Below are positions 22,678 to 35,065 of a stretch of DNA of 64,000 nt, one piece after another. The DNA comes from Acanthosepion esculentum (taxonomy: Eukaryota > Mollusca > Cephalopoda > Sepiida > Sepiidae). Within the stretch, counting starts at the first letter, position 1. Each line of letters opens with the position of its first letter. Below the pieces are notes generated by a model. That model saw nothing but the letters and a program-made list of their open reading frames with translations. It searched no databases and was not told where the DNA came from. The position numbers and the translations under genes were made by a program. The stretch is taken from contig OZ038478.1 of assembly GCA_964036315.1 (NCBI GenBank), positions 144,744,057 through 144,808,056 on the forward strand, in the 5' to 3' direction.

Positions 22678-23545
22678 ATGAAAGTGGCAGGAAAGCAAAC
22701 CCAGAGAGGCCATCGGAAATTAAAAACATGCCTGAACCAAGAAAACGTTGCAGAATTACAAATTTTCCTGAGCCTAGCTAACTACTATGGCGAATTTATT
22801 GATAATATGCATAAATTGTGTGCCCCACTAAATGAGTTACTAAAAAAGGAGTATAATTGGAATTGGACAGAAGACTGCAAAAAAGCGTTTAAGGAAATAA
22901 TACAAAAGTTAACTTCGGAGTTAGCACTGACACATTTCGAGCCCGAATTAAAAATCATTATTGCAAGTGACGCGAGTTCACATGGGATAGGTGCGTGTAT
23001 TCTACACAAGATGCGGGACGGTATAAAGAAACCCGTTGCGTACGCATCTAGTTCATTATTACCGGCGGAGAGAAACTATTCACAGATCGAAAAGGAGGCA
23101 TTAGGCATAATATTTGCAATAACTCGTTTTCACAGATATATTTATGGGAGAGAGTTCACGCTCCAAAAGGACCACAAACACCTTCTTACGATTTTCGATT
23201 CAAAAATGGTATAGCAGACTATACAGCGAACAGACTTTTAAGACGGGGAACTGTATTACTAAACAGCAATTTCAAACTTGAGTTCTTACCATCAAAGAAA
23301 ATTGGGCACACTGATGGACTATCGCGATCAATACCGGCGAAAAGCGAACCGTTGGAAGACTCGCTATTAGCGGCATTACAAGCTGAAGATGAAATCAGTA
23401 AAGTGTTATACAATACAATAAAGGAACTACCTGTGACTTTTCTAGAGATAAGAAGAGAAGCGGAAAAGAGTGAATTTATTCAGCAGACCAAGGAAAAAAT
23501 AGAAGAGAAGGAAAGGAATTTAGCAGACAGCTTCTCAATCTGTGA
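22678..23545 (+). pseudogene. gypsy RNase H domain
   Basis: The frame 22678-23214 carries the RT connection (FLSLANYYGEFIDNMHKLCA) and RNase H residues: IIIASDASSHGIGACIL, SQIEKEALGIIF and KDHKHLLTIF (usual TDHKPL altered). A frameshift near 23210 joins the continuation up to 23545, with KIGHTDGLSRSIPAKSEPLE and SLLAALQAEDEISKVLYNTI. A stop at 23548 separates it from the integrase. Confidence 0.87.
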
Positions 23546-23551
23546 CTGAGA

Positions 23552-24490
23552 GTGGTAATACCGAAGTTGCTACGAAGGCGAATCATGAAAGATTTTAATT
23601 TAGGACATCCGGGGAAAAACCCGATGAATCTACTTATGAGAAGTTTTGTCTACTGGCCTAACATGGACGATGATATTACGCAAATGGTGGAAAGTTGTAA
23701 ATGCTGTGCTGCTGCGGCGAAAGTACCACCCTCTATACAAAAGCCATGGCCTAAATTTGACAGACCGTGGTCCAGAATCCACGTGGATTACGCAGGACCC
23801 ATAGAGGGTTACTAGTACTTAATAACAGTAGATAGTTTCAGTAAATGACCTGAGGTTTCCAGATTCAAACAACCGACGACAGAAAATACCATAAACTGTA
23901 TACACAAATTATTCGCCAGATTCGGCGTCGTGGATTGCTTGGTAACTGATAACGGTACACAATTTACCTCCAGTGACTTCAAAGGATTTTGTGAGACATA
24001 CCAAGTAAAGCATATCAAGATAGCTCCGTACCACCCGAGGTCGAACGGACAAGCCGAAAGATTTGTACAGACACTAAAAAGAGCTTTAAAAAAGCTGAAG
24101 ATGTACCGACGAAAAAAGCGATACAGCAGTTCCTCCAAGTATACAGAATAACACCTAACGGGAATACACCATCTGGTCTTTCACCAGTGGAATTGATTTT
24201 GCCCGGAGAATACGGTCTGTGTTTGATAAATTATTACCAAACAAGAACGAAAACCAGTATACACCTATTGTACCAAAGAGATCATTTAAACCAGGAGAAT
24301 GAGTTTACTTTAGGATGTTCAGAAACAATATAGCTCACTGGGAGTCTGGCACAATAATTAACAGACTGGGAAATATGATGTACACAGTACAAGGCGAAAA
24401 GTTTACTCATAGAAGACATATTGACCAAATACAAAAAGACGGGTTGAGGAGCCAAACTCATCACCGGCAGAAAATGACGATGTAATGGAC
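23552..24490 (+). pseudogene. gypsy integrase
   Basis: The zinc-binding domain (RRRIMKDFNLGHPGKNPMNL, CKCC) is at 23570-23720. The catalytic core follows with HVDYAGP (first D, about 23790), LVTDNGTQFTSSDFKGF (second D, about 23945) and YHPRSNGQAERFVQTLKRAL (E, about 24055). All three catalytic residues are present. Stops occur at 23814 and 23848 and frameshifts near 24100 and 24200. The C-terminal part (RSFKPGE, MMYTVQGEKFTHRRHIDQIQ) runs almost to the 3' LTR. Confidence 0.88.
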
Positions 24491-24497
24491 GCAATCT

Positions 24498-24802
24498 TAC
24501 TACTACCAGGGAATACCCGAAGAGTGAAGAAGTCGAGACGGAACGACAGAAGAGTAATAGTAGAGTAAGTCACACACAGAGACGGCGGCAAGCGTCACAG
24601 TTAGCGAACAACTAGACTCAGTAAGGCGTCATCCGCGATACTTCAATACCAAGACTGTATATATATTATTGCTACTAACCCGCATTCCTGGATCTACTAA
24701 CATGTATTACCAGTTTGTATTATTACGTCAATACATTTAGTTTCCTTATCCATTTCAGGCGTTTGTTATTCATTGATATCGGATTTCGTTCCGGAATCCA
24801 CA
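24498..24802 (+). repeat. 3' LTR of gypsy element
   Basis: A second copy of the 305-bp LTR of 20050-20354, with about 6% divergence counted by eye. The 5 bp flanking the pair (ACATA upstream, CCAAT downstream) do not match, so either the boundaries are slightly wrong or the target duplication has decayed. Confidence 0.9.
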
Positions 24803-27800
24803 CCAATAACTCAGATCCAAATGTAAAGTTATAGATGGAGTTGGTATAAATTATGGATGGTTATGATATATGTTTCCATTCGGTTGATTGAATGTTTACA
24901 GAATTTTCTTCACGAATATCGACTTGAAGTCACATTGCAAATTAGTGCGACTTCATATCTTCAACTTACCCGTTCGTTTCAGAGTATTCACATTTATTGG
25001 GGGCCTGTTATGTAAGCGAACACTGTGTTTATACTGCTGACTAGGCCTTAATTACAGTTTAATTATGCGCTTCGCCAGGACTACAAGCGATTTCAGATTT
25101 AGAGTTGTCTTTCTCCTACACCAGCTGTCATCCACATCTATAGAATTCATAGCTTTCTTAATAGTTATTTTTTTTGTTTTGAATGTAACGAACTCGACCG
25201 TAAGTGAAACACGGCACACTGATTTTTCATTCCAAGCAGCTAACCATTCGGACAACCGAAAAAGGTGATAAATACTTGAACATGTTAGACCCTTGTTACT
25301 ATGCCACAACAATACAGATAGGATGTGCAAACAAAGGTTTTATAGCAGAACGACACAGCTACACATTACTTACGTGTTATCAGAGAGATGTACAGAGAAA
25401 ACTACCAAAGCTATGGTTTGCGAGAGGTCTGTAGACATCACACCTAGATTTGTTGCCGGGTTTATATAAAGAATACTGTTTACAACAAAAATAATCCGAA
25501 ACACTTTAGGATTTTAAATCTTTCATTGAAAAATAGTAAGCTTTGACAACGTCTGAAATGTGTTCAAATGTTATTCGACCTTTTTATGAAAGACCGCAAA
25601 TTTGCATTAACAAGCGTGGGTAATCTCTTGATAAATATATTTTGTTCTTGTTTGATTTGTAAATAAATGTTTCTTTTATATCTCTTTTTGCTTTTAATCA
25701 ACAACGTGTCCTTAAAGTTCGCTTTATGCGTTCAATCAAGTGTGTTGCATCTGTGATTTTCACTGAGTATACATTCTCCTATCGCATATGCCAGAAAAGA
25801 AAGTTCAACTCATTCTTCTTTCGATGAAACCATATTGAATCTGTGGTTGGAAAAACATATAGTTAATGAGATTTCCTGTGGGTTCAGATTTTACAGACAC
25901 GCTGTGATTTATCTTTCCATTATGGTGGTTAATTTATTCTGAAAATTATCAGCTTGGCACAAGCCACAAGTGCGGTATAGACGTAAGCGAAAGAAGTTGG
26001 AAGAGGAGATTGTGCGGATGATAGATAATGATTGATCAAGGACGTGGATAGTTTAAGGTTCAAGAGAACATTCACGCATAGCCTCTTCCGACAAATAGCA
26101 ATTGAATATAAACAGAATTAGGGTAATTCAATCCTGTGGACGTAGCATGGCGGGTCCTAGCTGTAAAGCTTAGAACAAGTGAAGCCAGGGAATGGAGTTG
26201 ATCAGCGCATTTGCCATGGAAACAGCAGCAGAGCAGCAAGTCTTTAATAACGTCTCGCCTGTGGGAAAGACTCGGTAGGTTGAAAAAATATCCTAATAAT
26301 TTTACCTAAAAGCTTTTGAAATCTGTTACGCTAGAAAGTCAGGTTTAGTACCTCCAGCCCAGATAAATCACCAATGCTAAACATTTAGTCAACATTTACA
26401 GACACGCTGTAAACATAGAGTATGACAAGGTGAATCTAGTACTTCCTGGGACGGTACAAGGGACCGGGCCATTTTCGTAGCATCTTTAGCAATTGATCGC
26501 ATACATGTGTTCTACTTTAGATCTGAGTTGAACTTGATTCCTAACTAATAGACATCGGAAGGAAAAAGCTTCATTAAGAGTGCCACCGTTCAGCCTGACT
26601 GGAGAAAATCCGAAATTAGTTCAATGATGATGACAGATTACTAACTTGTTTCTGGAGTTATTGAAGTTAAAACAATGTTTTACCCATGTTAGAGCGAGGT
26701 TACTGGAATACATCTCTACACTTTCTTTAGGACAATTTTCATGATTTTTCAGCACAAGTATAAAACATATGGGGTACCAATGATAATAGAACTCACTGTA
26801 TTAGTCATTACTAGCTAAGGGTTAAATGGCTAGAATCGTGTTTTAATCATTTCAACCCAAACAAGGGAATAAAGCCACTAAAACGAAAGGGGTTACCGTG
26901 TGTTAGAGAATGTGAGAAAAATCTATTAAGGAGAGAGAACAGAAACTAAGAACAATGTTGACTGGGGAGACAGAAGCCGACAGAAAGTACCACAAGCGAG
27001 AATGAGATAGAAAAGAAAACTGTTACTACTGAACGTATGGTTACACTTAGCCATTTCAATTGTAAAGTAATACAACCTTACCGTTAATCTAGTACTGCAA
27101 TTAACTTTATATATTCTAGGTACCATACGGAAAAATTATCATGAAAGTATTTATAGAAAAGGTACAGTAAAGCTACGTTACGGTGCTAGGAAAGTGACTG
27201 AAGGCCGAAGTTCCAGGTCAGGATCAATAACATTGCAGATCTTTCTTTATCAAGTATCTATGGAAAAGATTATGTCATTCACGTTAACGGAGATGCGGGG
27301 TTGTGGATTCTCTGATATCGACTGCAGTGGATGATGTTGATACATTATTTATAATCCGGTAATTATATTTTTTATCTGCTAAAGTCGTATTACCAGTATT
27401 TATTTCAGAGTACCAAGTGAGGATCGAAATCACGAATCAGTCGCAATGATCTCTGTGATTAGCTTGCAAAATATTAAACAATGACAAACTGCATAATGCC
27501 TTGGCAAATAAGCAAATCAAATGAAGTTTAATATTCTCTCCATACCCTTTTCAAAATTACTTTATTTTCAGTTTAGCGTTAACAATTTGCTTCAATGTGT
27601 GCATTCATTTTTTCTCCATCAATGTAAACATCATAAAGGTTCTAAGTGTATTTCTTAGGCAAAACCAATTTCATAGCAAGTTCATATTCACTAGGCAACT
27701 CGGAAGGGACGAATAATATTTAGCGAGAGCCCAGGATTATAAAGATCGATTTAAGAGGTACCTCCGAAGAGAGCCGAATTATATATGCATTATAATTTTG

Positions 27801-28790
27801 CTGATTTTTTCAGGTCATCACACAGGGCGGTATTGAAATGTACAGCTTCCCTTCAACAATACCCCCGCCCCGTTTGAAGGCACAAGATATTAGATTTTAC
27901 TACTAACAGAGATCATAACGTTTAATGTAAAATCAAATGCTACTCTACAGGTTGTATTTAAATAACAATAAACATTTCATTTGAAAATATCGATGAATTT
28001 ACTCATATCTGTTAAAAGTTTTACAGATTATTCTTCCATTTCTTTATCATTCATTGTGATACAGTTCTTTAATTTGTTTTGGTAACGTTTTAGTAGAAAG
28101 CATTGTCTCTGCATAAAATGGTTGGCTTAAAGTATGTACCATCGCATTGTAAGTTTTAGTGCGTTCTTCTCTAAACTTATTGACATTAAAAACATATTTC
28201 ATATCAATATTTAATTCCTAATCTCTTGCAGTTTCTCTTGTCGTTACTATACAGCTGCAAGCAATGTTGGAAATTATTATAATTTTGGTTCTCACCGATT
28301 CATGACTTAACTGGAGGCCCAACGAAATGTGATCAAAAAAGCAACTAAAACTTGAGATAACAACAAAAAAATATAAGTTCACTTATGGTCGGGAGCACGT
28401 CAGCGATGAACCGGGCAAAGCTGAAATTATATTGCTTGACTGAGAGCAGATCATAGGATGTAAGGTGCTTAACCACTCCACCACTGATTTAATGAGTCGG
28501 GCGTTGAATTTGATGAAACTTTCTGAGCCTTATCTATTGAGGAAGTCAGTACCTCAAATGAGTCGCCAATAATCTCTAGAACCAAACTCGCCAGATGCAA
28601 TATGTTGTTTCATTTCTCTAGCAAATAATAGTTTAGCTTAATAGAGGACACGCTTGTACTCATTACGGGCAGAGACAAAGAGACGTCTCTTGCAATCCGA
28701 CCTTCACTTCGGTACAGATGGAATAAGTTATTTCTATGAGCAATAGCAACTGTGCAAGGGCCTGAAAACCAAGGAGATGAGCAGATTTAA
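24803..28790. other. 4 kb with no recognised gene or element
   Basis: Composition is less extreme than elsewhere, but no frame longer than about 95 codons exists and none shows a domain I know. Small frames at 25065-25268 (hydrophobic middle) and 25204-25434 overlap each other in different frames and lack supporting context. This is the best place in the window to look for host exons or regulatory DNA with expression data. Confidence 0.5.
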
Positions 28791-28794
28791 CTTA

Positions 28795-29540
28795 GTATTT
28801 TCATGCAGAGGTGAAAGGAGTCGATCTCAGACGCTCATTTTTGAACGGGGAGATTAAAAAAACATTCCAAAGGGACACCGTGAAGGAAATCACGGAACGA
28901 GTCCCAGTCTGCGCGTTGATAACAGACATTCTGTTAGCAGGAGGTTCTTTGCTGGAATAGAAGGAGATGTTAACAGACACTACGGCATGATATGAGGTGC
29001 CAAGACGGTAGAGCTGCGTGGAGGAGTCGGGAATGGAGGTAAAAGAGAAATCTAGAAGGGAAGCCTTACCGTCAGAGTTAGTCACTTGTGTGAAGGATTC
29101 AGTGATTGAAAAGTTAAGGGTTTTATGCCAGCGAGGTCAGTTAGAGTTTTTAAACGACGTGGTATAATGGGTAAATATATGTGCAAGCGAATGTAGAGAG
29201 ATGGCCGTGTCTATATTATCGGATATACTATCAAGTACACCAGAGTCTTGGGAGGAAGCCGAAAGGTAGAGAAAGAAGAGATAGCTAACAGAATTAGGGA
29301 GAGATAGACGGAGATACATATATGGGTGGTCGGGAAATTCAAGAGAGAGTTCCCTAGCCAGTGGGAGATGGTCGCGGGCGTAAACTCCCAGGCCATGCAT
29401 GTGGATTTTAGAGTCCTTTCTAAATAAAGGGAGGTAACCGGGAAGCGAGATGTCGGAGGAGAGTATTGACGAGTTAAGGTTAGTCTCGCAGAGAGATAGT
29501 ATGTGAGGAGACTTTTCAAACTTTTACTTTTTTTCTTTCG
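28795..29540 (-). pseudogene. LINE endonuclease (EEP) domain relic
   Basis: Minus-strand frames from 29540 to 28801 give ILSLCETNLNSSILSSDISL and LPGYLPLFRKDS, then MHGLGVYARDHLPLARELSL. Next come FFLYLSASSQDSGVLDSISD and, after a gap, LLDFSFTSIPDSSTQL and GTSYHAVVSVNISF. This is the order of an apurinic-like exonuclease-endonuclease-phosphatase domain of Jockey-type LINEs (ETNL, LYxSPSSQD, LLDLxLTS, GTSDHAVV). The catalytic GSDH-like site reads TSYH, and the GDFNAH motif is missing at a break near 29140. The RT domain is absent. Confidence 0.82.
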
Positions 29541-29653
29541 TTCTTTCTTCTTTTTTTCCCTGTGAAACCAAGTAGAATCTCTGATTATTGACAGGGCGTA
29601 ATAATCGTGCAAACTATCTAAAGAAAAAAATAATTAAAGGCATGGCAAGCAGA

Positions 29654-29694
<41 letters not shown>
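29654..29694. repeat. (GAT)n microsatellite
   Basis: About 13 tandem GAT triplets beside the LINE endonuclease relic. Confidence 0.95.
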
Positions 29695-29695
<1 letters not shown>

Positions 29696-29699
29696 ACTA

Positions 29700-30930
29700 C
29701 AATTCCGTAGCGGAATAATATAAAGATGTATAAATAGACAAGGACATAGTCGCCAAAGCGTGTGAGATGAGCGGCAGTTACATTGAAAACAATGTAGTAT
29801 GTACCTCTAACAGGTGTTAAATAAACTGTCGGGTGTCTGTATACACAACTTGTGTTTTTATTGCCTATTTCGTTTTCTTTTTGTCAAGTGTCGGATTTTG
29901 CTGCAACTCCCTGTATTTATTTTCGCCTACCGGCCTGAATATTCTGAAGATCTTAATAAAGAAATATCTGCGCTCTGAAGCAGGATTTTTATTTAATAAG
30001 ATTTGCACAAGATAAACATGAACATGTGGTTGTGAAGACGCCATTTGAGGTGATAAATTACATTTTTTTTTAATTATTAATGACAATTTGTAATTTATTA
30101 CAGCCCAACATTTATGGAGTTAGATAAGATAATCTGATCGTAGTAAATGGTCTATCGGAATAGTGATTGGTTGGGAAAATACATTGTTAAAAAACTATCT
30201 GTATAGATACATTCCCAATAGCAGTGTTTGATTACATGTAAATGCAATTTTGTAAATAATACCAACTAGTTTTCTTTCTCTTTGTCATTTTACCAATTTT
30301 TACGACAGAAGTTTTCGAAACACATGGATATTTGTGTCATATTTGGTCTGAATGAAGTATGAAAACTAATATAGTTGCCCTAAAAAAGATAGAAACACCG
30401 AGACGTTTCCCCCAAAGCAAATCAGATGAGAATAATCCATTGAATGAGATCTAAAGATTTTAACAAGATTGACTTTGGTTCTATCAGCAAAGTGGAAAAC
30501 CGGTTTGAATTAGTCATACAGAGTTCGACCAAAGTTTACGAATAAATATATTTTGTCCTTTTTCTTTGCTTCTTTTATTTGCTTTTACGCAAGAATTACA
30601 TTAGATCTGAAGATTATGATTAGTATTAAATAAGTTTAATTAAGCGTCGAACAAGTAATACTCAAGATCGTCGAGAGTACGTTGGCGTTGATCTGTCCAC
30701 AGTGAGGGGTTTTCCTCATATATCAGTTTATCAAAAGTTAAATATCTTTTTGTGGTTCTTAAACTGCTGATCTATCGATAATCAAACGTTTTTATAGTAC
30801 AAATAATTATTTTACCAGTTAAACATCCTTATTTCTCTGTTGTTGGTGCAAATCTCTACAGAATACTTTATGGTCTTGTCTTGCTTTACTCTGTTAAATT
30901 TAAATTCAGTCTCTATTTCTCCTTTCGTTT
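29700..30930. other. spacer, nothing recognised
   Basis: AT-rich with only short frames and no repeat partner noticed. Confidence 0.4.
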
Positions 30931-30931
30931 C

Positions 30932-30934
<3 letters not shown>

Positions 30935-30979
<45 letters not shown>

Positions 30980-31070
30980 AATCTGTTCTTATCTATCTAG
31001 CTAGCTAGCACAGTATGTTTTTATCTAGCTAGCTAGCACAGTATGTTTTTATCTATCTATCTATGTGTCC
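30935..31070. repeat. (ATCT)n tetranucleotide repeat and derivatives
   Basis: About 11 ATCT units to 30978, then two copies of a TATCTAGCTAGCTAGCACAG block (31000-31040) and further ATCT units. A similar CTAGCTAGCACAG patch recurs near 31720. Confidence 0.9.
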
Positions 31071-31074
31071 AATT

Positions 31075-32340
31075 GTAAACAATTCGCCCAACCAGCAAAG
31101 AGAATTTTGGTAATGGTGGCACTAAGGTTAACCGTTCCCTCACAAGGAAATTTTCAACATTCATTGACTAATCAATTAACATAAATGTCGGTTGAAATCT
31201 ACAAAATATTTCACTTATATCTTCTTTTTCAGAAAAGGAGGATTTCCAAGTCCATCAGCCCTTGTATCTTTTTCTATTATTGATAAGTTTCCCGTACTAA
31301 AAAAGAAAAACTATTGTGCCGATGCTATTCATTCCAAGTACAATGTAGAAAATTGATTAAATCCTCGTATCTGTAGGCACAGAGAAATTCTCACCGGGAA
31401 AAAGAGATTTTATGTGCGATTATATAAAAAGTATAGGTAACTGGTTAACTCACCGCAACAACATTAATTCACATTGATTTTTGCAACAAATCAACATTTA
31501 TATCACTTACCAGCCTCCATATTTTATGTTCTATACGACTTTACATCAAGAGATTTTCGAATATTTTAGAACCTTTTATAATTAAATTTGAATGCATAAA
31601 TTATTTTTGACGATACTTAAAAAAATGTTCTTAATAAATTTCCTAAAATTGCCTTTGAAGAAACGATAAAAACTTTGCCCTTACTTCTATTTATCTCAAT
31701 CTGTTCTTATCTATCTAGCTATCTAGCTAGCACAGATGTTCTTATCTATCTATCAAGATAGATAGATATCTGTCCAATAGTAAACCATTCGTCAAGGCAG
31801 CAAAGAAAATTTTGGTAATGATGACAGTATGGTTAACCGTTCCCTCACAAGAAAGATTTCAACATTCATTGACTAATCTATTAACATAAATGTCGGTTGA
31901 AATCTACAAAATATTTCACTTATAACTTCTTTTTCAGAAAAGGAGGATTTCCAAGTCCATCAGCCCTTATATCTCTTTCTATTATGGATAGGTTTCCCGT
32001 ACTAAAAAGGGAAACTTACTATGCTGACGCTATTCATTCTTTGAGAAACCTCTTCGAAATAAAATGTAGAAAATCGATTAAATCCTCGTATCTGTAGGCA
32101 TAGAGAAAGTATCACCGGGAAAAGCAGATACATTTTTATGTGCGATTATAAGATCCCTAAAAAATTATAGGAAAATGGTTAACTCACCACAACAACATTA
32201 ATGTACTTTTGTTTTTAGCAACAAATCAAAATATTTCTCTTAGAACATATTTTTCAGAAAAACTAGGACTTTCAAGTCCATCAACTCTCATCTCTCTTTC
32301 TGTTATGGACATGTTTCCCGTACTAAACTTTTACTGAAGT
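31075..32340 (+). repeat. repeat family F, three local copies
   Basis: Segments at about 31080-31330 and 31770-32100 are close copies (GGTTAACCGTTCCCTCACAA, CATTCATTGACTAATC, AGGATTTCCAAGTCCATCAG). A third, partial copy is at about 32215-32335 (TTTCAAGTCCATCAACTC). More diverged relatives lie at 49390-49560 and 53458-53640. None has a coding frame I recognise. Confidence 0.75.
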
Positions 32341-32848
32341 TAATGTAGACATCAGCATATTGATTATGTCCTTATTTCCTCTTTAAGATATGTGTCCTAT
32401 CCAGTCTAATTGTTTCTGCGGTTGAGATCTTCAAGTAATATGTTTTTTCTTCCTATTTGGTAATCTTCTTGCTTCACAAATGTCTATGGGGTCTTATGCC
32501 GAATATTCTTCTTTAAGACCGACAATCTTCATTCGCTTGCAGACATGTTTAATCATTAAAGTGAGAAAACAGTTGTATGTAGTTGATTGCTTAGACATTT
32601 CTGAATCTGGTGGGCGCCTGATATCCGTAAGAGAGTCTGGATGTGTCACGGTTATTCGATTTTATTCCAGTCCTTAGGTTCATATAGCCTATTGCGCGCT
32701 AGACAGATTCGCACCAAACGCAGCGTATTATGTGTAAAACAAAAGACGTTCTTTCTCCTATTCTATTGTTTTCTTAGAATATCGATATTTAATTTTTTTT
32801 TTGTATAATTGGTTATGCTAAAAACTCTTTCATAATTAAGATGAATAG
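32341..32848. other. spacer, nothing recognised
   Basis: A 65-codon frame at 32480-32677 has no recognisable domain. Confidence 0.4.
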
Positions 32849-32866
32849 TTCTACTACTACTACTAC

Positions 32867-32902
<36 letters not shown>

Positions 32903-32936
32903 TAATAATAATAATAATAATAACAATAATAATAAA
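32849..32936. repeat. (ACT)n/(AAT)n trinucleotide repeat
   Basis: ACT triplets followed by AAT triplets. The poly-T/poly-N and poly-S frames over it are artefacts. Confidence 0.95.
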
Positions 32937-33404
32937 GCTAGTGAAAGTGTGCAATACATTTTGAGTGGCTGCACTCAACATGCAGTAAAAGATTACAGAC
33001 GATGTCATGATAAATTAGGCCTTAGGATACATTGGTAACCCTGTAGGAAGTATGGTCTCGAGTGTGCAGAGAAGTGGTACAGGCATTCACCACCGTTAGT
33101 AGACGAGACCGTTCCGGTAAATCTCATGTGAGATACGACTAGCGTGACTAACAAGCGCTTGGAGAATAATCGCTCTGATATCACACTTCTGCACAAAAGC
33201 AGTTATGAATGACTCCTGATCGATGTTACGGTACATTGAAGAACATCATAAAGGCGGAGCAAGCATACATTCAGGGGCACCAAGACTTGACCTGGCAAAT
33301 CAGGTAAATATACTAAGCAACAACTCTATTGTTCCATTTTTGAGGTTGAAGCACACAGAAATGTTTCCCCGGTGTATGACACCTGGGAGTAGTTCAATAT
33401 TTGG

Positions 33405-33640
33405 GTAATGTCGAGAGTGCCGCCATTGAATATTACCCAAATATTAATCTACGCCCAGGCCTTTTCCCTATTTCACCTTTCTTAACAGAATTACATCTCT
33501 CTCAAACAAACGTACAGAACAGTATCAAGAAATCAAAAGAAAATGGTGGAAACCGTCAACACAGCAATAAAAACAATATCTCCACACGTAACAGTAAATG
33601 ACGTAATTTCAGTTAACAGTATGAACATAGCGTTAGCTAA
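33405..33640 (+). repeat. dispersed repeat C, copy 1
   Basis: Shares long blocks with 58980-59230: AATCTACGCCCA, CACCTTTC-TAACAGAAT, ATCAAGAAAT and AAAAGAAAATGGT, in the same order and strand. No coding identity recognised. Confidence 0.7.
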
Positions 33641-33714
33641 ATTCTTCCAGTTGCCAAGGACATTTTATTTTGTTATTATTAGTTACTTTGTTTAAAAAAT
33701 TCATTTCTTTTTGC

Positions 33715-33765
33715 CTTGAGAAAGTCCACATCGGACGAAACGCATCGGCAACTATTACAGTTTTC
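33715..33765 (+). other. stem-loop with GAAAC 3' side, PLE-like
   Basis: CTTGAGAAAGTCC, then ACATC, then GGACGAAACG, forming a GTCC/GGAC stem directly followed by GAAAC. This is the same layout as the PLE-tail module but with a changed first core. Confidence 0.5.
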
Positions 33766-33823
33766 CTATTGTCTTTTACATTTATAAATATTGTCTTTTT
33801 CTATAGGTTAACCCTGAGACAAT

Positions 33824-33826
<3 letters not shown>

Positions 33827-33859
<33 letters not shown>
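33827..33859. repeat. (TA)n microsatellite
   Basis: Short AT dinucleotide array. Confidence 0.95.
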
Positions 33860-33863
<4 letters not shown>

Positions 33864-34120
33864 GTATTTAGGCAGCAATCCTTCTTTCATGCACATTTCA
33901 TTAAAAACGACAGAGAAGGTGCTTTTATTTAGTTTCTTTATATAATGATACAATATGTAACGTAACATCAATCGGGAGTCATATATATAATAAAGCGCTA
34001 GGGTAAAAAGAACATTCTGTCAGTTTTTATAGAATTTATCATCTGAAAAACTTTATTAGATCGCATGAAAAATTATATAAAAACTAAATAAAAGCATTTT
34101 GTCTGTCGTTTCTAATGAAA

Positions 34121-34123
<3 letters not shown>

Positions 34124-34170
<47 letters not shown>

Positions 34171-34175
34171 TATAT
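34124..34175. repeat. (TA)n microsatellite next to a PLE tail
   Basis: AT array ending directly at the start of the PLE-tail repeat (CTATTTACATTGTG), which suggests insertion into or growth of a TA tract at the element end. Confidence 0.95.
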
Positions 34176-34693
34176 ACTATTTACATTGTGCAGACTATCA
34201 TCCTCATCTTTGTTGGCATATTTATCACAATGTTTCGGCCGTTGTACACTCCGGCCTTCTTCAGGTGGTTGGAATGTCGAACGAAACCCTTTATTACGCT
34301 CGCTGGGGTAGAGTGTTCTAGTTCCACGTGTCATGTCTAATGGATGTCAGTTATCAGTTATCACCTCTTAATTCTCCACTCTCTACTCCCTTAATAAGGT
34401 ATCGAACTCACACTTCTAACTAACGCCATTATCCACTGTGCCATGTGTCCTTAAGGACATCAGTGTTTGAATTTCTGAGTATTATAAACCTAATGTCCTC
34501 AGCACCATTTTTACCAGTGCCCATATTGCAATTTTTACAGTTATCATTGAATTTTTTTACCAGAGCAATTTTTCGTTTTTATTATTGCTTTTCTCTTGCA
34601 CTCCTTATTACTGATTTTCATACTGTATTCATTTCTATCCTTGGTCGGATCATGATATTTTTGTGGCCTAACATATGTGCTGATTCCTTAAGT
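34176..34693 (-). mobile_element. PLE-tail dispersed repeat, copy 3 (full unit)
   Basis: Minus-strand copy running from CTTAAGGAATCAGCACATAT (complement at about 34674-34693) to the TA tract. It carries an A-box (complement 34424-34443, TGGCACAGTGGATAATGGCG) and a B-box (complement 34398-34409, GAGTTCGATACC), spaced as in a tRNA gene. The hairpin module at 34233-34264 reads CTGAAGA-A-GGCC-loop-GGCC-GAAAC. Its 5' start is the same as that of the copy at 55617, which argues for a defined non-autonomous unit. Confidence 0.82.
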
Positions 34694-34887
34694 AAGTAAA
34701 TGTAATGGATCTGACTTGAATTCGAACTCGGCTCTCTGATTCCTCAATCCAAGCCGTTATTTATTACTCAATCCAAGCCGTTATTTATTACTCATCGTTC
34801 CTCCCTTATGAGTAGGAAGGACGCTTTAAAGCGAGATAAACAAGTTTAATGGACAAAAGTCTGTCTTTTTACTCATCACCATCGAAC

Positions 34888-35065
34888 TTGGGAGAACACA
34901 TAGAGAAGGTGGATGCCTTGATCAAGAAAGACCGATGAATCAGCTTAGCACAAGAGTTGGCAACCGTGGGCAGTTGTTATGGATCTGCGCAAGCCATAGT
35001 GCATGAGGACGGGGTACCGCACGATGCGGGAGCATCTAAAGGATTTTCTCCCGTACGAGTAAAAC
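34888..35065 (+). pseudogene. mariner transposase N-terminal fragment
   Basis: Reads EHIEKVDALIKKDR, a stop, then ISLAQELATVGSCYGSAQAI and VHEDG. This matches the helix-turn-helix region of mariner (Mos1/SETMAR-like) transposases, where RIS or RRIT follows and VHEDLGY continues. The DDE domain is absent here. Confidence 0.75.

Noticed and set aside
20045..24807. Target-site duplication for the gypsy element at 20-24.8 kb
   Set aside because: The flanking 5-mers ACATA and CCAAT do not match.
25065..25434. Two overlapping small frames, one with a hydrophobic stretch
   Set aside because: No domain, no splice-site support, and a third frame overlaps on the other strand; not enough to call a gene.
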